A stretch of DNA of 64,000 nucleotides from Fictibacillus nanhaiensis (GTDB taxonomy: Bacteria; Bacillota; Bacilli; Bacillales; Fictibacillaceae): positions 372,001-436,000 of the forward strand of contig JAFHKR010000038.1 in the NCBI GenBank assembly GCA_017052515.1, in the 5' to 3' direction. Shown here in pieces: positions 9,457 to 17,012 of the stretch. The translations under genes and the position numbers were made by a program. How positions within the stretch are numbered: the first letter of the stretch is position 1; each line of letters opens with the position of its first letter. Below the pieces are notes generated by a model. It saw nothing but the letters and a program-made list of their open reading frames with translations. It searched no databases and was not told the origin of the DNA.

Positions 9457-9485
9457 ATAATACGAAAATTGATAATTATTGTAAA
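9457..9485 (-). promoter_or_regulatory. inhA sigma-A promoter
   Basis: Minus strand TTTACA, 17-base spacer, TATTAT. Spacing is ideal and two bases in all depart from consensus. The transcript would start near 9450, leaving a leader of about 108 bases. Confidence 0.65.
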
Positions 9486-9549
9486 GTTAATTTTCGGTAC
9501 AAAATACGCATGTTTTAGATTTAAAAATTCCACTCTTTATAGATCTTAA

Positions 9550-9567
9550 TGTTCATTAAAAAGAACA
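9550..9567. promoter_or_regulatory. Inverted repeat TGTTC-N8-GAACA, putative SinR-type operator
   Basis: TGTTCATTAAAAAGAACA. It is nearly identical to the element at 9710-9727 and similar in design to the SinR operator upstream of B. subtilis tapA. A further GAAC half-site is present near 9648. Confidence 0.55.
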
Positions 9568-9693
9568 AAAAGTTTTTTGAAAAATACAATAATGTAAGAA
9601 AATTGAAGAAAAAGAGCATTTATTAAGAGTTTAATACGTTGAAAAGAACAAATTTAAGTTTATTTGGAGTTTTTTAAACTAGGTAATCCGTTC

Positions 9694-9699
9694 TATAAT
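9694..9699 (+). promoter_or_regulatory. TATAAT -10 box of the tapA operon
   Basis: A consensus -10 inside GTTCTATAAT. The -35 is a poor T-rich match at about 9670-9676. The start of transcription would fall near 9706, immediately before the inverted repeat at 9710. Confidence 0.45.
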
Positions 9700-9709
9700 A
9701 ACTACATAA

Positions 9710-9727
9710 TGTTCACTAAAAAGAACA
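9710..9727. promoter_or_regulatory. Inverted repeat TGTTC-N8-GAACA just downstream of the tapA -10
   Basis: TGTTCACTAAAAAGAACA differs from the 9550 element at one base. Its place at the start of the transcript is typical of a repressor site. Confidence 0.6.
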
Positions 9728-9757
9728 CCCTGACTCTAGCTGAAGGGGGTAACGAAA

Positions 9758-10510
9758 ATTAGAATAAAACGAATTCGGAAGTTTAGAAAAAAGAATTGGG
9801 TTTATGTATTTAGCATGAAAACCGGAATAATCTTTTATTTTATTACTTTTACAATCATTTATTTAACTGGCAATACAGGGGCATTTTTTAACGATTACAA
9901 GACTACGAATTCGAGTATTGAAATTGGTACTTGGGAAGAGGATTGGGATAAAAGTTCTCTTAAATTTGTAGGTTCAAAGTGCGAGTGTTACACAATCTCT
10001 GCAACTATTAAAAATAGTGGCGATCGTGATATGAAAGGCCCAGTTACATATGAGGTATGGTTTGCAACAAAAGGTAACCCGAAATCAGGATCTAAGATTT
10101 ATTCAGGACAGGTAAAAGCTTTAAAAAGCGGCGAGAGCTTGAAGTTAACTTATACAACCAATAAAAACGGAATCTATATGTTTAAAGCTCTTCAAAGACC
10201 TGGTCATCCGGGAAAAGGTGAGCTCTGGAGTGAGGGCATTACTGCTAAAAGTTGTGATCAGGTTGAAACTAAAAAAGCACCTGTGAAAGAAGAGAAGTCC
10301 AAAAGTGAAGAGACCAAGAAAAATGAACCGCCAGTAAATTCTACTGAACCAATCAATCAGACACCAAAAGCTCCTGTTAAAGGGGATAAGGAAGCTGAAG
10401 AATCTGTTCCTCCTGTTGATAGTGGACAAAACACACAGTCTGCACCAAACGAGATTGTTGCACCAACTAACACCATGGAAAAAGATGATAAAAAGGGTGA
10501 TGTGAAGTGA
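9758..10510 (+). CDS. tapA: TapA-like TasA-fibre assembly/anchoring protein
   Basis: A secreted accessory protein that assembles and anchors TasA fibres in the biofilm matrix. No ribosome-binding site precedes the first ATG (9815). AGGGGGT at 9744-9750 lies 7 bases before an in-frame ATT at 9758 with no stop between, so I infer an ATT start. This gives 250 residues (B. subtilis TapA has 253, as I recall) and restores a basic N-terminal segment before the hydrophobic signal (about 20-40). The AFFNDYKTTN motif after the signal, the KCECYTISATIKNSGDRD segment with paired cysteines and the acidic, Pro/Lys-rich repetitive tail (from about 165) match the family layout. It overlaps sipW by four bases and is the first gene of the matrix operon. 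Confidence 0.85.
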   Translation: MRIKRIRKFRKKNWVYVFSMKTGIIFYFITFTIIYLTGNTGAFFNDYKTTNSSIEIGTWEEDWDKSSLKFVGSKCECYTISATIKNSGDRDMKGPVTYEVWFATKGNPKSGSKIYSGQVKALKSGESLKLTYTTNKNGIYMFKALQRPGHPGKGELWSEGITAKSCDQVETKKAPVKEEKSKSEETKKNEPPVNSTEPINQTPKAPVKGDKEAEESVPPVDSGQNTQSAPNEIVAPTNTMEKDDKKGDVK

Positions 10511-11076
10511 ATGTGATAAAGATTAAAAATTGGGTTAGTTCAATGATTACTTCTCTATTGTTTATTACTTTAATATTCACTGCATTTGTAGTGATCTCCT
10601 CAAAAGCCTCAGGAGGAGAGCCTAATATATTTGGTTATCAACTCAAAACAGTACTCTCTGGTTCTATGGAGCCGGGTATTCAAACAGGATCCATTATAGC
10701 AATTAAGCCTGGTGGAGAAGTGACGCGTTTTAAAAAAGGTGATGTAGTCACTTTCAAAGAGTCAGAAGGAATGTTAATTACCCATAGAATCCATGAAATA
10801 AAAGGTTCTGGTGATAGCTTGCATTATATTACGAAGGGCGACAACAACGATGCTACTGATCTAGAGCCGTTAATTCCAAAAAATATAGTGGGAGAATATA
10901 ACGGGTTCACGATACCTTACATCGGTTATCTATTAAGCGCAGCACAATCAAAGATAGGTTCTGCATTACTATTAGTTCTTCCTGGGATTCTACTGCTCAT
11001 CTACTCAGCAGTGACTATTCTGAAGGCTATTAAAGAAGTGGAGACAATAAAAAAATCTGCTTCAACAAGTAATTAA
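10507..11076 (+). CDS. sipW: SipW-type (ER-type) signal peptidase I
   Basis: A membrane signal peptidase that processes TapA and TasA preproteins. A transmembrane anchor at about 12-32 is followed by the catalytic Ser53 in VLSGSMEPG and His93 in ITHRIHE. Ser-His in place of Ser-Lys marks the ER-type branch. A GDNN segment near residue 115 and a C-terminal transmembrane helix (about 150-175) complete the 189 residues, the family's usual length. The GTG start overlaps the tapA stop in a GTGA junction, so the two are translationally coupled. Its position between tapA and tasA is the conserved one. Confidence 0.95.
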   Translation: MNVIKIKNWVSSMITSLLFITLIFTAFVVISSKASGGEPNIFGYQLKTVLSGSMEPGIQTGSIIAIKPGGEVTRFKKGDVVTFKESEGMLITHRIHEIKGSGDSLHYITKGDNNDATDLEPLIPKNIVGEYNGFTIPYIGYLLSAAQSKIGSALLLVLPGILLLIYSAVTILKAIKEVETIKKSASTSN

Positions 11077-11080
11077 TAAG

Positions 11081-11117
11081 ATTGAAACTCCGAAGGGGAT
11101 TTCCTCTCGGATTCAAT
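11081..11117 (+). other. Hairpin between sipW and tasA
   Basis: ATTGAA...CCGA pairs with TCGG...TTCAAT around a GGGGATTTCCTC loop region. No T run follows. It could stabilise the downstream tasA message or partly stop transcription to set stoichiometry. Confidence 0.5.
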
Positions 11118-11162
11118 ATATAAAACGTACATACCCAAAAGGGTGAAAGGGAGGAAATGAAA

Positions 11163-11762
11163 ATGAGTTTGAAAAAGAAATTAGGTCTTGGGGTAGCTTC
11201 AGCAGCGCTTGGTTTATCATTAGTGGGCGGGGGTACATATGCATATTTTAGTGATACAGAAGTAACAAACAATACTTTTGCAGCAGGAACTCTCGATCTT
11301 TCAGTTAATCCTTCCACAATCATTGATGTTAAAGATCTTAAACCAGGTGACACGATGCTTCGTTCTTTTGAGTTGAAAAACGGAGGAACATTAGATATTA
11401 AAAATGTCACGCTTCTAACGGACTATACAATAAAGGATTCAAAAGGAGACAATAAAGCTGAAGATTTAGGTAAGCATATTCGAGTGAACTTTTTGTTTAA
11501 TGTTGATAAGTTAGATGCTCCAGTTTGGTCTACTACTTTAGCAGATCTAAAGGGTATGGACCCTAAAGTTGTAAAAAATAAATTTGACTTAATGTTCGGA
11601 GATGAGTGGGGGGCAAAAGGACTTGCTCCGGGATCAAGTGATTTACTTTTTGTACAATATGAATTTGTAGATAATGGTAAAGATCAGAATGCATTCCAAG
11701 GTGACTCTTTATCTCTAAAATGGACATTTGATGCAATGCAAAAAGCTGGTTCAGAAAGATAA
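11163..11762 (+). CDS. tasA: TasA/CalY (camelysin) fibre subunit
   Basis: The major matrix fibre protein of the M73/camelysin family. The signal peptide SLKKKLGLGVASAALGLSL ends before GGGTYAYFSDTE, the family's cleavage region. The mature beta-sandwich includes LDLSVNPS and the motif LKPGDTMLRSFELKNGG (about residues 58-75). Start: ATG 11163 lies 8 bases after GGGAGG, whereas ATG 11157 would be only 2 bases away. The 199 residues fit CalY. It follows sipW and is followed by a terminator-like hairpin at 11782, so it may be expressed above its downstream genes. Confidence 0.95.
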   Translation: MSLKKKLGLGVASAALGLSLVGGGTYAYFSDTEVTNNTFAAGTLDLSVNPSTIIDVKDLKPGDTMLRSFELKNGGTLDIKNVTLLTDYTIKDSKGDNKAEDLGKHIRVNFLFNVDKLDAPVWSTTLADLKGMDPKVVKNKFDLMFGDEWGAKGLAPGSSDLLFVQYEFVDNGKDQNAFQGDSLSLKWTFDAMQKAGSER

Positions 11763-11781
11763 TCAATCGGTCTTAATAAAT

Positions 11782-11812
11782 GGAGGTGGGGAATAATCTC
11801 CGCCTCTTTTCT
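11782..11812 (+). terminator. Terminator-like hairpin after tasA
   Basis: A ten-pair stem (11783-11792 with 11797-11806, two G-U) and TTTT. It lies between tasA and the LPXTG gene, with no promoter evident in the remaining gap, so partial read-through is likely. Confidence 0.7.
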
Positions 11813-11855
11813 TATAGTGCCTCGAAGAATGAAGATTGAGAGGTGAGTGAGTGCG

Positions 11856-12560
11856 ATGAACCTACATTCAAATCGCTTTAAATTCTTAATTATGTACTGC
11901 TGTGTTTTGCTAACTGCAGTGGTTTTCGTACCTCTTGGACATACAGGTGCGAATAGTAGTTCCAAAGAGATAGAGATTAATACATTACCAAAAGATGTTA
12001 TTTTCGCTATAAATAATTTTAAACCAGGCGATTGGGCAACGCGGGTTCTTGCTATACAGAACAATGGAAATCAGGATTTTTCTTATAGTCTGAAAGCACA
12101 AAAGAAATCAGGTTCTAATAAACTTTATAACCAATTTGTTGTAAAAGTTGAAGATCAATCAGAAATCATTTATCGGGGTTCTCTCAAAGAGTTTACTGGT
12201 TTAAAACCACGTTCTTTAAAAAGCGGTTTAGAAGAAAAACTGACTGTAACAGTAGAGTTTCCTTATGAATCTAGTAACGAATTTCAAGGATTCGAAACAG
12301 AAGTTGAACTTATTGTTTTTGCAGAAGGTACTGCTAAACCTCCAGCTACGGATGGAGAAGATAACAATCATCCAACAAAAGACAATGGAGGAGGTTCACC
12401 AGGAAAGAAACCAACAGCCAATGGCGCTGGATCGCTTCCGCAAACAGGTGAAGAAAACCCGCTAATTTTAATTTTATCAGGATTATTTATATCATTAGCT
12501 GGTTTTGGATTGTTGCTCTCTAAAAAATTCACGCTGTCAAATCTATTTAAAAGAGGGTAA
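11856..12560 (+). CDS. TasA-like LPXTG-anchored surface protein
   Basis: A 234-residue secreted protein that a sortase would attach to peptidoglycan. It has a signal peptide (about 7-33, ending GHTGANSSS) and a beta-rich domain with NNFKPGDWATRVLAIQNNG, which mirrors LKPGDTMLRSFELKNGG of the neighbouring TasA and points to a shared fold. A Gly/Pro-rich linker, LPQTG at residues 194-198, a hydrophobic helix and the basic tail FKRG follow. Start: ATG 11856 has GAGAGGTG about 10 bases upstream; the GTG three codons earlier is too close. The sortase gene follows after 3 bases. I infer that it links TasA fibres or TapA to the wall. Confidence 0.85.
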   Translation: MNLHSNRFKFLIMYCCVLLTAVVFVPLGHTGANSSSKEIEINTLPKDVIFAINNFKPGDWATRVLAIQNNGNQDFSYSLKAQKKSGSNKLYNQFVVKVEDQSEIIYRGSLKEFTGLKPRSLKSGLEEKLTVTVEFPYESSNEFQGFETEVELIVFAEGTAKPPATDGEDNNHPTKDNGGGSPGKKPTANGAGSLPQTGEENPLILILSGLFISLAGFGLLLSKKFTLSNLFKRG

Positions 12561-12563
12561 AAC

Positions 12564-13196
12564 ATGAAATGGCTTGCATATATTTTAATTGTTGCTGGCA
12601 TTTCTATTATGTTTTATCCAAAAGCTCATAGCATGTTCTACTCTTACCAAGAAAAACAGCTGCTGGATGACTGGAGTGCTTCAACTTCGATACCCAAAGA
12701 TCAAATTCAACAAAGTTATCAGCAGCTTAACGATGTTTTTTCTAGAGAAAGAAAATCTATAGAAAACAAAGATGCAAAAACCTCTCAAACAAGTATGATT
12801 GGAAAACTTACGATTAACAAGATAAATTTAACCATCCCTATTATGGAAGGAGCATCTCAGCAGAATTTAAAAATTGCGGCAGGGCATCTAAAGGGAACCT
12901 CAGCCATAGGAGAAGCGGGGAATGCTGCGATTGCAGCACATAGAAGCTACACATACGGAAAACAATTTAATCGTTTGCCTGAGGTAGAGCCAGGTGATCT
13001 TATCCAAATTGAAACCACAAAAAAAATACTCACCTATCAAGTTACAAAAAAACTTCTCGTAGAGCCAAGCGATCTATCTGTTCTCAGAAATAATATGAAC
13101 GAAAGTAACGTTACTTTAATAACTTGTCATCCAATGAAAAATCCTACACATCGCTACATCGTAAAGGCTGCTTTGTATAAAGAGGAGGTTTTATAG
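12564..13196 (+). CDS. Class D-like sortase
   Basis: A membrane-anchored cysteine transpeptidase. An N-terminal transmembrane segment (about 4-20) is followed by a sortase domain with catalytic His126 (AAHRSYTYG), Cys188 (TLITCHP) and Arg197 (THRYIV). GKLTINKINLTIPIMEGAS is the usual opening strand. Class D is inferred from length (210), the N-terminal anchor and the TLITC context, as in Bacillus YhcS. It starts 3 bases after the LPXTG gene (ribosome-binding site GAGGG), which indicates a dedicated substrate-enzyme pair. No other LPXTG protein is in the window. Confidence 0.88.
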   Translation: MKWLAYILIVAGISIMFYPKAHSMFYSYQEKQLLDDWSASTSIPKDQIQQSYQQLNDVFSRERKSIENKDAKTSQTSMIGKLTINKINLTIPIMEGASQQNLKIAAGHLKGTSAIGEAGNAAIAAHRSYTYGKQFNRLPEVEPGDLIQIETTKKILTYQVTKKLLVEPSDLSVLRNNMNESNVTLITCHPMKNPTHRYIVKAALYKEEVL

Positions 13197-13212
13197 AAAA
13201 GGAAGCTGGTTA

Positions 13213-13551
13213 ATGGTGAACAAAAATCTAGGACTAACAATTAAAAGACATCGACTAAAGAAGCGAATGAGTTTATCAAAGTTGGCTACATTAGCAGATG
13301 TTTCCAAGAGCTACTTAAGTAGTATAGAAAATTATGAAACAAACCCATCTGCACATATGGTTCAAAAAATCGCAACAGCATTGGAGGTACCAGTGGAGCA
13401 TTTATTAAGTATACAAGTGGAGTCATTGGATCCGGAATGGATTGATCTCCTCTCTCAAGCTAGGGAGATTGGTTTAAATAAGGATGACATTCGAGATTTT
13501 TTTGCCTATGAGACATGGAAACAAAATCTGAAAAACAGAGGAGGACGGTAA
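13213..13551 (+). CDS. sinR: SinR-like transcriptional repressor
   Basis: 112 residues. A Xre-type helix-turn-helix at about 6-62 (LTIKRHRLKKRMSLSKLATLA, then ADVSKSYLSSIENYETNPSA) is followed by a SinI/SinR-type dimerisation helix pair, LDPEWIDLLSQAREIGLNKD. This is the same module as in B. subtilis SinI and SinR. It probably represses the matrix operon and inhA through the GTTC/GAAC inverted repeats at 9429-9727. The ribosome-binding site AGGAAG lies 7 bases before the ATG. No sinI-like antagonist gene is visible next to it. Its paralogue SlrR is an alternative identity. Confidence 0.85.
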   Translation: MVNKNLGLTIKRHRLKKRMSLSKLATLADVSKSYLSSIENYETNPSAHMVQKIATALEVPVEHLLSIQVESLDPEWIDLLSQAREIGLNKDDIRDFFAYETWKQNLKNRGGR

Positions 13552-13784
13552 TGATTCGATTAATCAATGGATCCTATATCTGTCGTCTTAATCATCATGA
13601 ATTGAAAATTATTTACAAAGGAAACAATGAATGTGAAATTTATTTAAGAGGTGAATTTCAAGGTAGAGCTAATTTTGACTATGTAAAAATGAAGTTAAAC
13701 AGTATAGAAAAACGTTGGGACACAATGAATATAAAAAAATATCAATATAAGGAATTAACATCAGAGTTTGATGTTACGATCTAA
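13551..13784 (+). CDS. Hypothetical protein downstream of the SinR-like gene
   Basis: 77 residues, not recognised. ATG 13551 overlaps the preceding stop (TAATG) and has GAGGAGG six bases upstream; the earlier in-frame ATG at 13515 lies within the repressor gene. Beta-strand-like segments (YICRLNHHELKIIY, CEIYLRGEFQG) are followed by an amphipathic helix. It has no signal or membrane segment. Coupling to the repressor gene makes a role as modulator conceivable, but no SinI-like helix pair is present. Confidence 0.6.
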   Translation: MIRLINGSYICRLNHHELKIIYKGNNECEIYLRGEFQGRANFDYVKMKLNSIEKRWDTMNIKKYQYKELTSEFDVTI

Positions 13785-13821
13785 TAAGCCTTTACAGAAA
13801 CGGTGTAGGCTTATTTTTTTT
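13782..13821 (+). terminator. Terminator of the matrix operon
   Basis: AATAAGCC...ACA with a GTGT...GGCTTATT arm and T8. It overlaps the stop codon of the 77-aa gene. Confidence 0.85.
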
Positions 13822-13922
13822 GCCTAAAGCTACTGCTTGAGTTAACCTAACTGTCAGTATGAAGATAAAGATAAGATTAAAACAGGATCGAATTACAAAA
13901 AGAAGTAGCGCAAAGCAATGGT

Positions 13923-14150
13923 ATGGCAGTGTCTTCTTTAGTACTCGGTATTGTTGGCATTGCGTTAGGACTTGTACCTTTTTTAGGATGGTTTATGCTA
14001 CCGGCTTGGATCTTAGCCATCATTTTTGGAGCGGTCGGTGTGAAGAAGGGTCAAAGCAAAGGCATGAGTTACACGGGACTTATTCTAGGAATCGGGGCTT
14101 TCGTTTATAAATTTGGTTTTTGGTTCTTACTGATTATTGGGGCTAGTTAA
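13923..14150 (+). CDS. DUF4190-like small membrane protein, N-terminus uncertain
   Basis: Two hydrophobic segments flank a GAVGVKKGQSKGMSYTGLILG loop, the DUF4190 pattern, beginning NGMAVSSLVLGIVGIALG. ATG 13923 has no ribosome-binding site. The frame stays open back to 13881, but with no ATG/GTG/TTG, so the start is either this ATG or has been lost. The overlapping frame from 13859 has a start but yields an unlikely protein. Homologues usually have a short polar N-terminus before this motif, so the 5' end may be damaged. A terminator follows. Confidence 0.55.
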   Translation: MAVSSLVLGIVGIALGLVPFLGWFMLPAWILAIIFGAVGVKKGQSKGMSYTGLILGIGAFVYKFGFWFLLIIGAS

Positions 14151-14168
14151 GGAAATGAAATATTAATA

Positions 14169-14204
14169 CAAAAGCAAAAGAGAGCCTTCTTTTTTGCTTT
14201 TTTT
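14169..14204 (+). terminator. Terminator after the DUF4190-like gene
   Basis: AAAAGCAAAA pairs with TTTTTTGCTTTT, followed by T7. Confidence 0.75.
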
Positions 14205-14500
14205 ATGTTCATTTAAAGGAGAAAAGGAGAATAAGATCATACAATTCAGAAGAAGGAAGGAAGGTATCCTATGGAAAGGTGACTCGGAGTTTTCCCTACA
14301 ATTCCTGGTTAGCTAATTCAAAGTTCTCGTTTTTTATGCCAGTTTATTACTTCGAGTTTACTATTATTCTGTTGATTTAGTAAAAATAATGTCGTTTTTT
14401 GGTAGCTGAATATGGTATAATACAGCAGATTGTTTTATGTCTTTTACTATTTTAGGAAAAAGTGTATGGTTTGTTATACACAGAATAGGTGTGTTTTTTC
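14205..14500 (+). promoter_or_regulatory. Leader of the glycan operon with extended -10 promoter
   Basis: A TGGTATAAT extended -10 box lies at 14413-14421; the -35 is a poor T-rich match. The leader is about 75 bases. A single GTTCTCG near 14323 resembles half a SinR site but has no partner. There is no open gene in the stretch. Confidence 0.5.
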
Positions 14501-15739
14501 ATGAAAAAAATACTGATTATCACACAAAACTTCTATCCGGAGATTGGCAGTGCAGCTAATCGGATAACGAATGTTTACAATGAATTAAAAGGTAAGGGAT
14601 ATGACGTTACCATACTCACTACTGAACCAAGTTACCCAAACCGCAATTTATATAGAGATACTGATTTCTGGAATGATCAAGGTCAGTTAAATGATGTTGT
14701 TAGAATTCATACGAATACACGCAGATATACGAGCAGTATCTTCAATCGACTGCTTCTTTATTTGGAGGTTGCATTAAAGTTTATCGTAAAGATTAAGAAG
14801 ATGGATACGAAATATGATTATGTATTTGTATCTACACCGCCTATATTCGTAGGATTAGCAGGGCTTTTTGCTAAGCATAAATTCAGTTCTAAACTGATAT
14901 TAGATGTCAGAGATTTATGGCCAGAATCTTTGCTTGGAGTCGGCGTTTTTACAAACAAAATAGTCCTTAAGATGGCATTTGCTCTAGAGTCGCTTTTATA
15001 CAAGAAAGCGAATCACATTATTGTAAATAGCGAAGGTTTTATTTCGTATATTGCAGCTAAGGGAATCAACGTAAAACGTATTCAGTTTATGCCGAATTCC
15101 TTAACAGAAGAAGAACTTAACACATCTCTTCTACAATCAACAAATGAAAAGGTTGAAGTTATTTATACAGGAAATATCGGTTTAGCGCAAGATATAAGTA
15201 AGTTAATTGCGGTGGCAGAGAAGTTGAAATCTCATACATATATTCGTTTCAAAGTATTCGGATATGGCTATAAGCGATCAGAACTCAAACAAGTGATAGA
15301 AGAGAAGGGTTTGCAGAACATCGTATTCCTCAAGGCGCTTAATAGAAAGAATGCGCTCAAAGAAGTAGCTTCATCACATATCGCATATGTAAGTCTTGTA
15401 GAAGAGACCGTCTTTAAAAAAGTGTTACCAGGAAAGATTATTGATTATATGTCGATGGGTAAACCAATCGTCGGAGATGTATCCGGGTATGCAAAAGAGG
15501 TTATTGAAAAAGCACAATGTGGGTTGACTTCAAAGGAAAGATCCGTTGAACTTCTAGCTCAGCAGATTGTGCAACTTGCTAACGATTCTGCACTACGTGA
15601 AGAGTATGGAAGAAATGGTCACCGCTTTGCATTTGAAAACTTAAGATGGAAGAAAAATATAAACGTACTTATTAATATGTTGGAGGAAAGAAATGAGTCA
15701 GAAAGTATGCATGTTCGTATGGAACCACTTCACAAATGA
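14501..15739 (+). CDS. Glycosyltransferase family 4
   Basis: 412 residues with a GT-B fold. The N-terminus KKILIITQNFYPEIGSAANR is typical of WcaI/WbuB-like GT4 enzymes; DVRDLWPESLLGVG lies near residue 142, and the C-terminal sugar-nucleotide site is PGKIIDYMSMGKPIVGDVSG. It is predicted to add a sugar, perhaps a GlcNAc-type sugar, to a lipid-linked oligosaccharide at the cytoplasmic membrane face. ATG 14501 has AGGTG 9 bases upstream. It overlaps the next gene by 47 bases and begins the glycan operon. Confidence 0.88.
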   Translation: MKKILIITQNFYPEIGSAANRITNVYNELKGKGYDVTILTTEPSYPNRNLYRDTDFWNDQGQLNDVVRIHTNTRRYTSSIFNRLLLYLEVALKFIVKIKKMDTKYDYVFVSTPPIFVGLAGLFAKHKFSSKLILDVRDLWPESLLGVGVFTNKIVLKMAFALESLLYKKANHIIVNSEGFISYIAAKGINVKRIQFMPNSLTEEELNTSLLQSTNEKVEVIYTGNIGLAQDISKLIAVAEKLKSHTYIRFKVFGYGYKRSELKQVIEEKGLQNIVFLKALNRKNALKEVASSHIAYVSLVEETVFKKVLPGKIIDYMSMGKPIVGDVSGYAKEVIEKAQCGLTSKERSVELLAQQIVQLANDSALREEYGRNGHRFAFENLRWKKNINVLINMLEERNESESMHVRMEPLHK

Positions 15740-16982
15740 TGCACGTGTGCTTCGAGAATGCACAGCATTATCTGAAGCGGGCTATGAAGTTGATCTCATT
15801 GCTATACACGATTGGAAGCAACCCAATATGGCGAAACGTGAAAAGAGGAATGAGAAGTTTAATCTGATCCGTGTAAACAACCGTTTAAAGATCTTAGGTG
15901 TGGCAAACCGAATAAAAAGAATCGCCATGCGTAATATCGCTACAAAAGCAGCATCCATTTTGTTTGCTGGCCTAGCTCTTTGGCAAGCGCCTTTCATAAC
16001 GTTAATTTTATTAGCTTTATTTAGTATGCTTATTGTTAAGAAAATAAGACAAAATCTAGCCAGAAGCTACATAGCTTCTCAAATGATTTATCATGGTTTA
16101 AAGGGCAATTATTCTATTTATCATTCCAATGACTTAAATACACTTCCGCAAGGTGTACTCTGTTCTAAGATTTTAACCTTTAAAAGGAAGAAACTAATTT
16201 ACGATTCACACGAGATCCAAACAAGTCGGACAGGGTATAACAGCAAATGGTACGGGATTGCTGAAAATTTTTATCTGAAATTTGTGGATGTAACGATTCA
16301 TGAAAACCATACACGTGCCGCTTATCATGAAAAACTGTATGGCACGTATCCGGAAGTTCTTCATAACTATCCTTTCGTACAACGACCTGAACTAAACGAT
16401 AGTGTGAATATGCATGAGCTTTTAGATTTACCAAAAGACGAACCGATCCTTCTCTACCAAGGCGGTATTCAAATCGGACGAGGCCTTGAAAAAATCGTTG
16501 AAGCGGTTCCGATGTTTAAGCGTGGAACGATGGTATTCATCGGTGATGGTAAACAAAAGCCATCTCTCCAAAAACGAGTTAAAGAGCTTGGTTTAGAAGA
16601 CAAAATAAGATTCATAGATAAGATTCCGGTCGAACAATTGCTACATTACACACGAAATGCATACTTAGGTTTTCAAGTACTTAATAACATTTGTTATAAC
16701 CATTATTCAGCATCATCTAACAAACTTTTTGAATATATGATGTGCGGAATTCCAGTAGTTGCGTGCAGTTTTCCAGAGATCAAGAAAGTGGTAGAAGGAA
16801 ATCATACCGGGATTTGTATTGACTCTCATTCACCAGAATCCATTGCAGAAGGTGTGAACTTCTTATTGGACAATCCAGATGTTCACCAGCAGATGAAAGA
16901 GAACTGTTTTACGGCGAGGCATAAATATAATTGGGATGTTGAGAAGGAAAACTTCTTAAAGATATATAGAACTGTTTCATAA
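15693..16982 (+). CDS. Glycosyltransferase family 4 with an internal membrane hairpin
   Basis: 429 residues. N-terminal MSQKVCMFVWNHFTNDARVLRE is the acceptor-domain opening. A hydrophobic stretch (about 92-118) probably inserts into the membrane. The C-terminal nucleotide-sugar domain has LLYQGGIQIGRGLE and NKLFEYMMCGIPVVA. GGAGG lies 6 bases before the ATG. It overlaps the upstream glycosyltransferase, so the two are coupled and probably act in sequence on one oligosaccharide. Specificity cannot be read from the sequence. Confidence 0.87.
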   Translation: MSQKVCMFVWNHFTNDARVLRECTALSEAGYEVDLIAIHDWKQPNMAKREKRNEKFNLIRVNNRLKILGVANRIKRIAMRNIATKAASILFAGLALWQAPFITLILLALFSMLIVKKIRQNLARSYIASQMIYHGLKGNYSIYHSNDLNTLPQGVLCSKILTFKRKKLIYDSHEIQTSRTGYNSKWYGIAENFYLKFVDVTIHENHTRAAYHEKLYGTYPEVLHNYPFVQRPELNDSVNMHELLDLPKDEPILLYQGGIQIGRGLEKIVEAVPMFKRGTMVFIGDGKQKPSLQKRVKELGLEDKIRFIDKIPVEQLLHYTRNAYLGFQVLNNICYNHYSASSNKLFEYMMCGIPVVACSFPEIKKVVEGNHTGICIDSHSPESIAEGVNFLLDNPDVHQQMKENCFTARHKYNWDVEKENFLKIYRTVS

Positions 16983-17012
16983 TCATCTTTTATAAACAAT
17001 TGGAGGCATTTT

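Noticed and set aside
13859-14110. 83-codon frame overlapping the DUF4190-like gene
   Set aside because: Its translation is not protein-like (Arg/Cys-rich, no hydrophobic pattern), whereas the other frame gives a recognised family.
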